NCBI GenBank assembly: GCA_025937665.1
Contig: JAICQW010000001.1
Location: 1-41,367, forward strand
DNA length: 41,367 bases
Source: Nitrososphaeraceae archaeon
GTDB lineage: Archaea > Thermoproteota > Nitrososphaeria > Nitrososphaerales > Nitrososphaeraceae
Reading direction: 5' to 3'
The translations under genes were made by a program, and so were the position numbers. The notes under the pieces were generated by a model. The model ran no database searches, was not told the origin of the DNA, and saw only the letters and a list, made by a program, of their open reading frames with translations. This document shows, one piece after another, positions 33,011 to 41,283 of the stretch. Each line of letters opens with the position of its first letter. The first letter of the stretch is position 1.

Positions 33011-33802
33011 ATGACTAATCATGGGACAAAAACCAAAGTGCCAGGTTTACTTCTTTTGATACCCATATTCTTTATGATTCTCTATTTGAGTTTCATCCAT
33101 TCTAATGAGGTATTTGCTGCAGGAAAGTTTTCAGTGGAGGCAAAAATAGACCTAAAAAGCCTCGACCATCCTGATAAACTGAAGGTTGTTATCTCTGCCA
33201 ACGGAGAGACTGGAACCAAGTATTTGATTGGTAACGATTTGAACTCAAATAGCGCCACTGTGTCTTTTGAATTCAATGAAAAGAACAACATCGTTAAGGT
33301 CGGCAGCAGAGATGAGTACTTTGTATGCGCTTATGCTCTCGATCCTATAACAAATCAAATGCAATCTTTTTCTTGTGTAGAAGGTAACATTGAGCATTCG
33401 GATGGGAAAAATAAAATCAACATAGGCGCAGGGACTAAAAAAACATTGTCAACCGGCACATTCCAAGCTGTCAGCGGTGGTGAAATAAACAGTCCTACTA
33501 TTAATGTCCGGATACCATTATCCGATAGAAAAGATGTAACGCAACTTAAGGTTGTTACAATGATTAAAGGAGAATTTGAATCAAGCATAATCAATGCTCA
33601 AGAGTTATTAAAAAACTCCAAAGACTACACCATAAGTCTACCCTTAGTATTTGATAAAATTCCTGAAATTGGCGCTATCCAGGAAGGTGACATGTTTTTT
33701 GCATGTGTCTCTGCTGATGACTTGAATCCTCCAGAAGGAACTGAATGTGAACATAGGGTGACTTCTCATACATTTCGCGTTCATAACATAGTTGCGAGAT
33801 AA
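33011..33802 (+). CDS. Secreted two-domain beta protein, unknown
   Basis: The protein is 263 aa from ATG 33011. That start is preferred over TTG 32987 because TTATATA (32979-32985) lies 29 nt upstream of the ATG and only 5 nt from the TTG. The signal peptide (hydrophobic about 10-32) is followed by strand-rich sequence with four cysteines in two pairs (EYFVCAYALDP / FSCVEGN and FFACVSADDL / TECEHRV). The two halves look alike (each ends in F-x-C-x-x-A-x-D), so an internal duplication of a beta-sandwich with one disulphide each is likely. No family is recognised. Confidence 0.55.
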   Translation: MTNHGTKTKVPGLLLLIPIFFMILYLSFIHSNEVFAAGKFSVEAKIDLKSLDHPDKLKVVISANGETGTKYLIGNDLNSNSATVSFEFNEKNNIVKVGSRDEYFVCAYALDPITNQMQSFSCVEGNIEHSDGKNKINIGAGTKKTLSTGTFQAVSGGEINSPTINVRIPLSDRKDVTQLKVVTMIKGEFESSIINAQELLKNSKDYTISLPLVFDKIPEIGAIQEGDMFFACVSADDLNPPEGTECEHRVTSHTFRVHNIVAR

Positions 33803-33917
33803 AAAATATCTATTGATATTGATATTCCTGCAATCATTAATGATTGAGTGCCTAGAAGTATATCTTAGCAAAAGTAGAAAATTTTTAATCTTTGGTCAAT
33901 GTATGCGTTGATACTTA

Positions 33918-33978
33918 GCCGATGGTGGGAGCAAATGTTTTCTTCATACAAGCTCAGATTCATTTTTCTCCCATCGGC
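33918..33978. repeat. Long inverted repeat with 36-nt loop
   Basis: GCCGATGGTGGGAG (33918-33931) pairs with CTCCCATCGGC (33968-33978), with three unpaired bases in the first arm. It lies between a secreted-protein gene and the decayed integrase. It might be a structured RNA element, a terminator or a remnant of a mobile-element end; I cannot choose. Confidence 0.45.
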
Positions 33979-34058
33979 CGATATTATTAATGCAGAAGAA
34001 CAGGAAAAGCCCTGTATATGGTATAGAAATTTTTTTCTCTATTGCAATTAACCAGTTT

Positions 34059-34684
34059 TTATTTTCCGTCTACACTCTTATTAATTTCGCATAAAGATTC
34101 TTCTTCAGTTCCAGCATATACAGTTACCTTTGCTGAGATAGTGCAACCATTTTTTTTCAATTGGTTTTATATCCTTCCAATGCAAATAATCCCATGCTCC
34201 CAGCCTAATTCCAGAAGAGGCCATAGTACATACAATTGCTCATTCTTCTATCAGGATATTCAATCATTTTTTGAATTTCTTCTAGGGTTGGCGCCCTATC
34301 GTCTGCATATCTTCTAACTTTTGGTAACCCTCGCGTTATTCTTTCCATGAAATTGGAATGTCAGACATATCACAGAATAACTTGATCGCTTTTACAAAAT
34401 TGTATAAAGTTGCTGCTGTTATTTCTTCTCTTTCGACTCGATCTTTTTGAAATTGTAGAAATTAATTATTTTACTAAATGTCAATTATTGTCTTTTATTG
34501 CAATAGCAGCGAAATGATTGCATCTATTTTCTATTCGTGAGTTAGGAAGTAACTCTATGAAATCGAAGAAAGTTCTCAGTCTTCTAAAATAGTAATCTCG
34601 CGTTATTTGTGTTCTAATCGCATATACAAATAACGAGTAGGCATCAGTGATTCCAGTTTCCTTTTGATTTTTCATAACATTCAC
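34059..34684 (-). pseudogene. Decayed tyrosine recombinase (integrase) beside tRNA-Pro
   Basis: The first 67 codons (from ATG 34684) encode an integrase-like N-terminal domain (YAIRTQITRDYYFRRLRTFF). After a stop at 34481 the similarity continues in other frames: VEREEITAATLYNFVKAIKL and DIPISWK, then GLPKVRRYADDRAPTLEEIQ, then MASSGIRLGAWDYLHWKDIK with the first catalytic Arg, then KVTVYAGTEEES. At least four frame changes are needed, one in a run of eight A. The catalytic His-x-x-Arg and Tyr region is gone. The gene is dead. It sits 43 bp from the 3' end of a tRNA gene, the standard place for an integrase of a tRNA-targeting element. Confidence 0.75.
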
Positions 34685-34726
34685 TTTTTATTTCAAGTGA
34701 ATCCAATTAGAGAACTACTAGGAGTA

Positions 34727-34800
34727 TGGGGCTGGTCGGATTTGAACCGACGACCTCCAGCGCCCGAGGCTGGCATCATACCAAGCTAGACGACAACCCC
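34727..34800 (-). tRNA. tRNA-Pro, anticodon CGG
   Basis: The 74-nt gene folds as a tRNA. The acceptor stem is GGGGTTG/CAGCCCC with one G-T pair, the anticodon stem CCAGC/GCTGG, the anticodon loop CTCGGGC (CGG reads CCG codons) and the T-arm GTCGG-TTCAAAT-CCGAC, with discriminator A. No CCA is encoded and no intron is present. A decayed integrase gene adjoins its 3' end, and a 13-bp copy of its acceptor end lies at 19176-19188. Confidence 0.95.
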
Positions 34801-34884
34801 TAACTGTTTATTTCAAAATTACCTTAATATAATATACGGTATGGGTCTTGGGTATCACACTTTATGTGTTAGCCTAATCATGTG

Positions 34885-36198
34885 TTATGAAATTTCATCT
34901 GAAAATGGAAAGTTAATTTGCTTAGTTGTACTCTTTACTATATTTTTTTGCACTAATGTTCTTGCGATATTTGCAGCAACTGGTAATGCACCGGTGGCAC
35001 CAGGAGAATTGTAATTTAATATATGTAATGAAGAATCATCTTGTACAACCAAACTCTCTGACGCAAACTCTCCATTTTTGTCAATTAATATTGTTCTAAT
35101 TCCTGCCATACCTCTTTGTTTGAAATCGTGAGGGTTTAGAGACGGCAAAAATCTCCTAACTCTATTTACCATATTTGTCTTAGAAAAAGAACTAGAGAAT
35201 TCATTTGATACTAACTGGAGGAACTGTTTACTTAGAAACAATTTCAAGACACCTACTTTGCATGACGCAAAAATTTTCGGAATGACATTCATCAAGTTAT
35301 CATACCTGGTATATGCGTATGGACCGAATACAGGGACTGCATTTGGTCCTACTTCACATCTTCCGTCACTTCTAATAATCCAATGGGGATCCAAAAAAGG
35401 ATACTCTGTATTACGTGGCACCGAATAAATACTCCTTTTGGTAAGGGCATTATATTTTTGTGGTGCTATCCAGTATTCTCCTCTGAAATGAAGATCTGTG
35501 AATTCTTTAGCGAGATTTAGATTATGGGCAATATCAAGAGAATTTCCGCCAGTTGCATTAATCACATAATCAGTAGTAATGTCTTTAACAGTACCTTTGA
35601 TTGTCATTTTTCTATTTTCATTAGTATTTGTGTTGTATCGAATTGATCTAAATTTGTTTTCAAACGATGTTTTACAACCTAACTTTATGGCATCTTCCAT
35701 CAGTTTTTGATTTATGAGGCCATAATCGGTTGAAGCATCTCTAACGCAAACAATTCCCGCCTGGCATTTTACGTTAGGCTCGATCCGCAACATTTCATGT
35801 TTGCTCAAAAATTTTACCTCCTCGTCTCTCAATCCATTCTTCTGGGCCCATTGAATATGTTTAAGCAAAGTGTCAATCTCTCTCTCATTAGTTGCAATTT
35901 CGACTACTCCGTCTTCCTTAAATGGCAAGGTATGGAATGAACAGTAACGTTTTAGCATGTCAAATCCCTTCAATGCATAGGTAGCAGTTGATGATTTTTT
36001 CTCTGGGTTATAATAAAACGGAGCATGAACTTTTCCAGTATTTCTACTACTAGTATGCATTGCAACTTTCCTTTCTTGTTCCATCACAATAATTGTAGAA
36101 TCTGTTGTAATGGAAAGAAAATAAGCAATTGCACATCCAAGTATTCCGCCACCAACAATAGAAACGTCATAACTATCTTGCAAATTGACATCACCCAC
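34885..36198 (-). CDS. lhgO: L-2-hydroxyglutarate oxidase-type FAD enzyme
   Basis: The 437-aa protein opens with the dinucleotide-binding motif YDVSIVGGGILGCAIAYFLS. HTSSRNTGKVHAPFYYNPEK follows, the LhgO signature in which S-x-R-N-x-G-V-x-H precedes the flavin site. YVINATGGNSLDIAHNL, FRGEYW, VPRNTEYPFLDPHW and GPNAVPVFGPYAY match the same family. The C-terminus has the second FAD contact near NYNSPGATGALPVAANIA. The enzyme oxidises L-2-hydroxyglutarate to 2-oxoglutarate, a metabolite repair reaction. Length is normal. A NUDIX gene lies just upstream on the same strand, possibly in one repair-oriented transcript. Confidence 0.85.
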   Translation of the reverse strand: MGDVNLQDSYDVSIVGGGILGCAIAYFLSITTDSTIIVMEQERKVAMHTSSRNTGKVHAPFYYNPEKKSSTATYALKGFDMLKRYCSFHTLPFKEDGVVEIATNEREIDTLLKHIQWAQKNGLRDEEVKFLSKHEMLRIEPNVKCQAGIVCVRDASTDYGLINQKLMEDAIKLGCKTSFENKFRSIRYNTNTNENRKMTIKGTVKDITTDYVINATGGNSLDIAHNLNLAKEFTDLHFRGEYWIAPQKYNALTKRSIYSVPRNTEYPFLDPHWIIRSDGRCEVGPNAVPVFGPYAYTRYDNLMNVIPKIFASCKVGVLKLFLSKQFLQLVSNEFSSSFSKTNMVNRVRRFLPSLNPHDFKQRGMAGIRTILIDKNGEFASESLVVQDDSSLHILNYNSPGATGALPVAANIARTLVQKNIVKSTTKQINFPFSDEIS

Positions 36199-36250
36199 CG
36201 TAGTCGATCAGTTTGTTGATGGATTTTTTATTGGGACAATTCTTCATATA

Positions 36251-36829
36251 TTACTCAATTAGAATATCATTTATCTTTTCATTTTTATAATTTTGATGAA
36301 AATCTATTGATTTGTAAAAGGCAACAATCGAAGATGCATTTAATATTTTTCCCTCAAATAGTAACTTTTTAATCTCATCAATGGTTAGAATCATAGTATC
36401 TATTATTTCCATCATCCCTAACTGTTGTTTCTTTTCATCAACTAAATCATAACCGACAAATAAATTACCTGTTTGTTCAAACATGGTATAATCTAAAGTA
36501 TATGCGCCTAGGCTGATAATATTATTTGCTCTATATCCAGTTTCTTCCTTCAATTCTCGGTTAGCTGCCTCTACTGGTGTTTCGCCAGTATCAATATAGC
36601 CGGAAGGAGCTTCAATTTGGTAGGAACTGACCATGTGTCTATAGCTCTTGATTACAAGAATTTCATTGTTAGAAACAAACGGTACTATGGTGGAATAATC
36701 TTTCCTTTTTGCTCTTGTATAGATCTTTTTTTTATTCCTGATGTCTAGTACGTCCTCGTATAGCTCAATATACTTGTTGGAGTATATTTTTCGTGATGAT
36801 TCAAACTTCCAATCAGACGGTAGTTTCAT
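36251..36829 (-). CDS. NUDIX hydrolase, ADP-ribose pyrophosphatase-like
   Basis: The 192-aa protein contains a complete NUDIX box, G-x5-E-x7-REUxEE-x2-GU, as GYIDTGETPVEAANRELKEE followed by TGY. The earlier EAPSG and later YTMFEQTGNLFVGYDLV fit the ADP-ribose/nucleoside-diphosphate-sugar pyrophosphatase group, which hydrolyses ADP-ribose to AMP and ribose-5-phosphate. There is no signal peptide. It lies 52 bp before the LhgO gene on the same strand and may be co-transcribed; both would act in metabolite clean-up. Substrate is inferred from family. Confidence 0.88.
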   Translation of the reverse strand: MKLPSDWKFESSRKIYSNKYIELYEDVLDIRNKKKIYTRAKRKDYSTIVPFVSNNEILVIKSYRHMVSSYQIEAPSGYIDTGETPVEAANRELKEETGYRANNIISLGAYTLDYTMFEQTGNLFVGYDLVDEKKQQLGMMEIIDTMILTIDEIKKLLFEGKILNASSIVAFYKSIDFHQNYKNEKINDILIE

Positions 36830-36973
36830 GATATTATTCAGTAGTCTCCCATTATTTGGTTTTTGTAAATAACTCTACACTTACTCTACATTTATTAAAG
36901 GAAACATAGATTTTTTAATAATTTCTACTTAAAAATTAGATTTAGAACTTATTCTTAAACTCAAGTATTAGTA

Positions 36974-37291
36974 TCAGACTCCAGCAAGCTTGGCGTTTCC
37001 GTACAAGCATGCGCTTTTTACATCCTTAATCTCATGAGGCTTGTGTTTTCTGATTTCAACAATGTATCCACTTGTAGAATGGTAAAAGATAACCATATCA
37101 GTTGGATAGAGTGAAAGCATTGCATGATTCTCCGGATCTGATGACATGTGTCTTAGATGTATCCGTTCCCATGAGAATAACTCATCAATGTCTCCGTTAA
37201 AATGGAAATTACTACCGCATGGGCAAGTTGTATCTCTCCAATTTCCTTCGTTATTCTTAAGCCACATGCTCGCTCTTCTGGCAGATCGCAA
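36974..37291 (-). CDS. Small protein with a CPCG motif, unknown
   Basis: The 105-aa soluble protein starts at TTG 37291; a TATA-like TATATACT near 37320 is spaced correctly for it, and ATG 37267 is a later alternative. The motif TTCPCGSNFHF near residue 22 and a distant Cys (SACLYGN) could bind a metal. Basic and aromatic residues are frequent (MVIFYHSTSGYIVEIRKHKP). No family is recognised. It follows the Bax1 gene on the same strand but has its own promoter. Confidence 0.5.
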   Translation of the reverse strand: MRSARRASMWLKNNEGNWRDTTCPCGSNFHFNGDIDELFSWERIHLRHMSSDPENHAMLSLYPTDMVIFYHSTSGYIVEIRKHKPHEIKDVKSACLYGNAKLAGV

Positions 37292-37373
37292 TACCTCAAG
37301 TGTATGACACCTTCAACATATATACTATTTCTCTTGCTAAGAATTTTGGAAATGTGGTATATACCAAATAATC

Positions 37374-39242
37374 CTAGGGTTCTTTTTTTGCCTGCCTTTG
37401 TATTATGGCATTATCAGAATCAATCCCATTCCAAATAATCTCAAATCCGATTTTAGGAAGAAGCAAAGTAATGCACTCTTCGGGAATACCATTTTTGATT
37501 AGAAAACTAAGGACATCCTGCAATTTGTTAATTTTATCAAGTTCTGGTAACAATTTGTTAATTTTGTCAATTGATACCATATAATTATCTACTACTATGA
37601 AATTGCTTAATCCGTTTGTTATCACCTTTTTTGAGCGCTCATTGTTTGTTTGAAGATCCCTTACTGTTTTCAGAACTGACCCAACCGGAATGTCATATTT
37701 ATCTGCAATTTGTTTAAGAAAGATAACCTTATGTTGATTGTCTTCAAGTATTCTTTCTATTTCTCCAGTAATTGTATCCTGGAATTTAACTGTAATATCA
37801 TCAATAATCCTAGTATCTATTTCCTTCAAATAGTTGATTATGGGACCAAACGGAATCTCATCTTTCTTATAAAAGATTAACTGTTTTTGGGCTATAAACT
37901 TTGAAAAAATTGAATCAATTCCTATCTTTTCCCCATCTTCAGAAATATAGTTATCCATGTTGACAGCTATTAGCAAATCAGTATCAGGCGCAGTAACGAT
38001 ATTAGTACTCAAATCTTTAATTTTTTCTAATTTTCGTTTCAAGTAATCATGGGTCCAGAAGCCTACAATCTCAAAATACACCCTAACTCCACCATTTTCA
38101 AAAAGAAAATCCGGGATGAATGCCTTACCATCAGATAGAATTAACGGGTCTGGTTCCCTGAATAATTTCCAATTAGTAGAAAATGTATGAAACTTATCCA
38201 TAAATTTCTTTTCAACATTACTATCAAAGTTATCATTTGCGTTATCAAATGATAGTCCAATATTAGAGTTAGTCACTGATCGAGAATGAGAATTCAGCTT
38301 AATCTGTGATGCGTCAAATATGGGGAGATTCTCATCCCCATTTGAGAGTCTAAAGTTATAGGTTTTCTTTGTTCCAGACACAGACTTTCTTAATATTGTT
38401 GCATTAATGGACCAACTTTCAGTAAATATTATTAAAGAAATAAGCTTGGCGATTGCCAAACCATATCTATCGGTTAGTCTCAATATGCTAAGCGGACCAT
38501 CCACTGTGCATATGATTTTCTTATCGTTATCGTTCCCAAATAAAATATTCTGATTTTCTGTTTGATTATCTGTTGTTGATTTAGGATTGGTTTCGCCATG
38601 CAGAAAGTACATCAGTCCAAGTTGTTTTATTTTACGCAAAATTTTCTTCCAGTTATAACCACCATAAACACTGAATTCTAATTTGACGCAATTAAGTAAT
38701 AGAGTTTGCAAAATGGAAATGTTATACCATGCAACCAATTGCAGCGAAGTCAATGAATCAAAGTTTTTCAAATATTTGTTCTTATCAAGATCATTCCACA
38801 TGGCCAGCTCCAGTTCTTCTACAGTCAGATTATTTTTTAAAGCGGTTCTTTGGAGTATATTCCTTCTCTCAATTTCAGTTACTGGATAACCACTCCGAGA
38901 AGATTCTTCGAAAATATCTCTTCTTAGATATATGGCATTAATTGTACTATCGTTATCATTATCAGTAATTGTGGCATTTGGTAGTACATATGATGAGTAC
39001 ACACATCTTTGTTCTAAAAGATGACAAATACCTCTGATAAATTTGTAGTCAGTGTGTTTGTCCTCTATTTTTGAGATACTTTCATCTACAATTGTTTTAG
39101 ACATCTTTTTCTCAGCCATTTCCTCATACATTTTGATTATTTTTGAGATCAAAGAAAGCTCATTCTCATGATTACAGAATACAGGCTTCACATGATTCAT
39201 CTTGCTTGATATGTTTACTCTCAATAACTCGATTGGCAACAT
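37374..39242 (-). CDS. bax1: Bax1-like nuclease (DUF790 family)
   Basis: The 622-aa protein has the DUF790 layout. An N-terminal helical domain (YKFIRGICHLLEQRCVYSS, then RRDIFEESSRSGYP and LYADL-like AMWNDLDKNKYL) is followed by a mid domain with VDGPLSILRLTDRYGLAIAK. A PD-(D/E)xK-type nuclease core lies near 370-410 (IPDFLFENGGVRVYFEIVGF, then W-T-x-x-Y-L-x-R-K-L). Archaeal Bax1 binds the helicase XPB and cuts DNA in nucleotide excision repair. XPB is usually next to it but is absent here. The C-terminal 110 residues carry a winged-helix-like segment (GEIERILEDNQHKVIFLKQI). It is divergent from radA. Confidence 0.8.
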   Translation of the reverse strand: MLPIELLRVNISSKMNHVKPVFCNHENELSLISKIIKMYEEMAEKKMSKTIVDESISKIEDKHTDYKFIRGICHLLEQRCVYSSYVLPNATITDNDNDSTINAIYLRRDIFEESSRSGYPVTEIERRNILQRTALKNNLTVEELELAMWNDLDKNKYLKNFDSLTSLQLVAWYNISILQTLLLNCVKLEFSVYGGYNWKKILRKIKQLGLMYFLHGETNPKSTTDNQTENQNILFGNDNDKKIICTVDGPLSILRLTDRYGLAIAKLISLIIFTESWSINATILRKSVSGTKKTYNFRLSNGDENLPIFDASQIKLNSHSRSVTNSNIGLSFDNANDNFDSNVEKKFMDKFHTFSTNWKLFREPDPLILSDGKAFIPDFLFENGGVRVYFEIVGFWTHDYLKRKLEKIKDLSTNIVTAPDTDLLIAVNMDNYISEDGEKIGIDSIFSKFIAQKQLIFYKKDEIPFGPIINYLKEIDTRIIDDITVKFQDTITGEIERILEDNQHKVIFLKQIADKYDIPVGSVLKTVRDLQTNNERSKKVITNGLSNFIVVDNYMVSIDKINKLLPELDKINKLQDVLSFLIKNGIPEECITLLLPKIGFEIIWNGIDSDNAIIQRQAKKEP

Positions 39243-39413
39243 TTACAATTATTACCTCATATGGTGATACATGTAGATCTTGATGGTTTCCACCTAAATA
39301 ATTTTTATTCCGTTAAGGTTTGAAATTAATCAATGGTTAATTTTAATCATATTTTGATTCTAGACTGCAGAATTTACAATGACCCACCCACTCCCCTATC
39401 AGTATCTCAAGCC

Positions 39414-39422
39414 TTAAATAAA
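39414..39422 (+). promoter_or_regulatory. TATA box of radA
   Basis: TTAAATAAA is centred 27 nt upstream of ATG 39445, which identifies that ATG as the likely start among three nearby in-frame ATGs (39433, 39436, 39445). Confidence 0.5.
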
Positions 39423-39444
39423 ATACGCCTACATGATGTATAGA

Positions 39445-40626
39445 ATGAGAACTAAAAAATCAACTTATTCAAATTCTCACATACAGGAAGAAAAAAAAGA
39501 CGAGTCTGAAAATATTACCGAGAATTATGCTGATGATACTGTAAATAATCATGACCAATCAGAAAAAGAAGATAAAGATAATATTGTCATGAATGCGGAA
39601 ACATCGCTAACTACATTATCAGAACAATCTCCGATTAATGATCTGACAAATCTTGAAATTCAAGACATTGAAGGAATAGGCCCTACAACTTCAAAAAAAC
39701 TTAGAGAAGCAGGAATTTTTTCAGTTATGGACCTTGCTGTGGCAGGAGTTGAAGATCTAGCGGTAGATATTAATGCATCCAAAGAAAGCGCCGCTTCATT
39801 CATAATGGCAGCACAAAAACTATTAAGAGATTCAGATGTTCTTGATAAGGAATTCATTACTGCTGATACTGCACTTAAGAAAAGAAGATCATTGTTACGA
39901 TGTTCTACTGGTTCAAGTATGCTAGACGATTTATTCTTGGGAGGTATAGAAACGCAGGCAGTTACTGAACTTTATGGCGAATTTGGTTCGGGTAAATCAC
40001 AGATATGCCACACCATGTGCATTACTGCAGGACAACCAATAGAATCAGGTGGATTAAACAGTGGTGTTATCTATATTGATACTGAAGGGACATTTAGACC
40101 TGAAAGACTAGAGCAAATATCTAGTAGTAGAAACATAGATCCAGTAAATGCATTACAAAATGTAGCAGTATGTAAAGTCTACAATAGCGCACATTTAGAG
40201 TTAATAGTTAAAAATCTAGGAAAATATATAGATGATTACAAAGCAAAACTGGTTGTAGTCGATAGTATTATTTCATTGCACAGAGCGGAATTCTCTGGTA
40301 GAGGAACACTTGCTGATAGACAACAAAGACTTAATTCTATTATGCACAAACTTCTCCGAATATCAGAAATTTATAACATTGCAATAATAGTTACAAATCA
40401 GGTGCAATCTACTCCAGATACATTCTTTGGTGATCCAACAAAGCCGACCGGTGGAAATGTAATTGGCCATGCTTCAACTTATAGAGTGTATTTAAGAAAA
40501 TCTGGTGAAAACAGGGTAGCAAAAATGATCGATTCTCCCTATCATCCATACAGTGAAGTAAGGTTTACCGTCAATGAAAAAGGAGCAGATAACGTAGATG
40601 AGGGCAAAAAATCTAAGAAAGAATAA
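39445..40626 (+). CDS. radA: RadA recombinase
   Basis: The protein is 393 aa from ATG 39445. A helix-hairpin-helix domain (IEGIGPTTSKKLREAGIFSV, about 75-130) precedes the RecA-type ATPase core, with Walker A GEFGSGKSQ at about 178-186 and Walker B LVVVDSI. The loop motif FSGRGTLADRQQRLNSIMHK, VTNQVQSTPDTFFGDPTKPT and GGNVIGHASTYRVYLRK follow as in other RadA proteins. It forms filaments on single-stranded DNA for homologous recombination. An unusual acidic, disordered leader of about 65 residues (EEEKKDE-type, Glu/Asp/Asn-rich) precedes the HhH domain. No intein is present. Confidence 0.95.
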   Translation: MRTKKSTYSNSHIQEEKKDESENITENYADDTVNNHDQSEKEDKDNIVMNAETSLTTLSEQSPINDLTNLEIQDIEGIGPTTSKKLREAGIFSVMDLAVAGVEDLAVDINASKESAASFIMAAQKLLRDSDVLDKEFITADTALKKRRSLLRCSTGSSMLDDLFLGGIETQAVTELYGEFGSGKSQICHTMCITAGQPIESGGLNSGVIYIDTEGTFRPERLEQISSSRNIDPVNALQNVAVCKVYNSAHLELIVKNLGKYIDDYKAKLVVVDSIISLHRAEFSGRGTLADRQQRLNSIMHKLLRISEIYNIAIIVTNQVQSTPDTFFGDPTKPTGGNVIGHASTYRVYLRKSGENRVAKMIDSPYHPYSEVRFTVNEKGADNVDEGKKSKKE

Positions 40627-40631
40627 ACCAA

Positions 40632-40644
40632 TTTTTATTTTTTC
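40632..40644 (+). terminator. T-rich terminator after radA
   Basis: TTTTTATTTTTT starts a few bases after the radA stop, a typical archaeal T-tract terminator. The next genes are on the opposite strand. Confidence 0.45.
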
Positions 40645-40713
40645 TAATTAACCTGAGAGTTAAGCTAATGATTTAGAGGCAATGTATTCCATACAGAATC
40701 ATTAGTGCAACAC

Positions 40714-40838
40714 TCAACTATATTCAGGTTTGTGTTTCTCTTTATAATGTTCTAAATATTCAGATTCATTTTCAAATGTTTATTGCATTTACTGCACATC
40801 ACAGTTTCATCGTTGTCATTTTCCATTTCCAAATCCAT
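40714..40838 (-). pseudogene. 41-aa C2H2 zinc-finger microprotein with a one-base frameshift
   Basis: ATG 40838 opens an acidic start (MDLEMENDNDETVM) followed by CSKCNK, then runs into a stop 12 codons later. The next frame continues FENESEYLEHYKEKHKPEYS and stops at 40714-40716. Joined, they form a classical C2H2 finger, C-x2-C-x12-H-x5-H or similar. Adding one A in the AAA run at 40779-40782 restores a full frame. Small C2H2 proteins are common in Thaumarchaeota. A homopolymer sequencing error is as likely as a true mutation. Confidence 0.5.
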
Positions 40839-40943
40839 CCAATACAACCATTTGTTGGTTTAAGAATTAACGGGCGGTGTTTGGGCTATGCGACTATCAT
40901 ATTCATAACACCATGGGATTTTGCAAAGCTTGCAAATGCAGTG

Positions 40944-41156
40944 CTAGTCTACAGCGAAGGATATTTTTACACAGGTTCGATAGTTTGTTATTTTTCCTGA
41001 TGTCGGGTCTACACGGGCAGTCATATCAACAACTTCAATTCCATGTATTCCATGTAAGGTCTTCTTTGCTTCATCTACGGCAACTTGAGCTGCATCTTCC
41101 CATCCCTTATCTGAGCTACCTATTATTTCGATTATCTTTGCAACATGATGTGTCAT
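40944..41156 (-). CDS. Dodecin family flavin-binding protein
   Basis: From ATG 41156 this is a 70-aa protein of dodecin size and pattern. It has HHVAKIIEIIGSSDKGWEDA, then AVDEAKKTLHGIHGIEVVDM, and a final strand ITNYRTCVKISFAVD. The helix between strands one and two and the buried strand layout are those of dodecins, dodecameric proteins that store flavins; in most dodecins a Trp stacks on the flavin. The Trp here is in the helix (KGWEDA), and the usual one in R/G-W-F-E/V is replaced by Gly-Ile-His-Gly-Ile, so ligand choice may differ. A TATA-like TTATAA near 41186 supports this start over the longer frame from 41219. Confidence 0.8.
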   Translation of the reverse strand: MTHHVAKIIEIIGSSDKGWEDAAQVAVDEAKKTLHGIHGIEVVDMTARVDPTSGKITNYRTCVKISFAVD

Positions 41157-41283
41157 AACGGAATAATACACTGCATATGTTATAAGACTTGTGATAAAAT
41201 TCGACCAAGCGAGAAACACACGGATAAATGACAGTAATCAAACGGAAAGCAACAATTAAAAATAATGTTTACTACATTTTAGC

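Noticed and set aside
34042..34317. 91-codon plus-strand frame after the inverted repeat
   Set aside because: It is antisense to the decayed integrase, whose motifs are clear on the minus strand.
40776..41158. Plus-strand frames opposite the zinc finger and dodecin
   Set aside because: They are antisense to well-recognised short proteins and have no motif or promoter.
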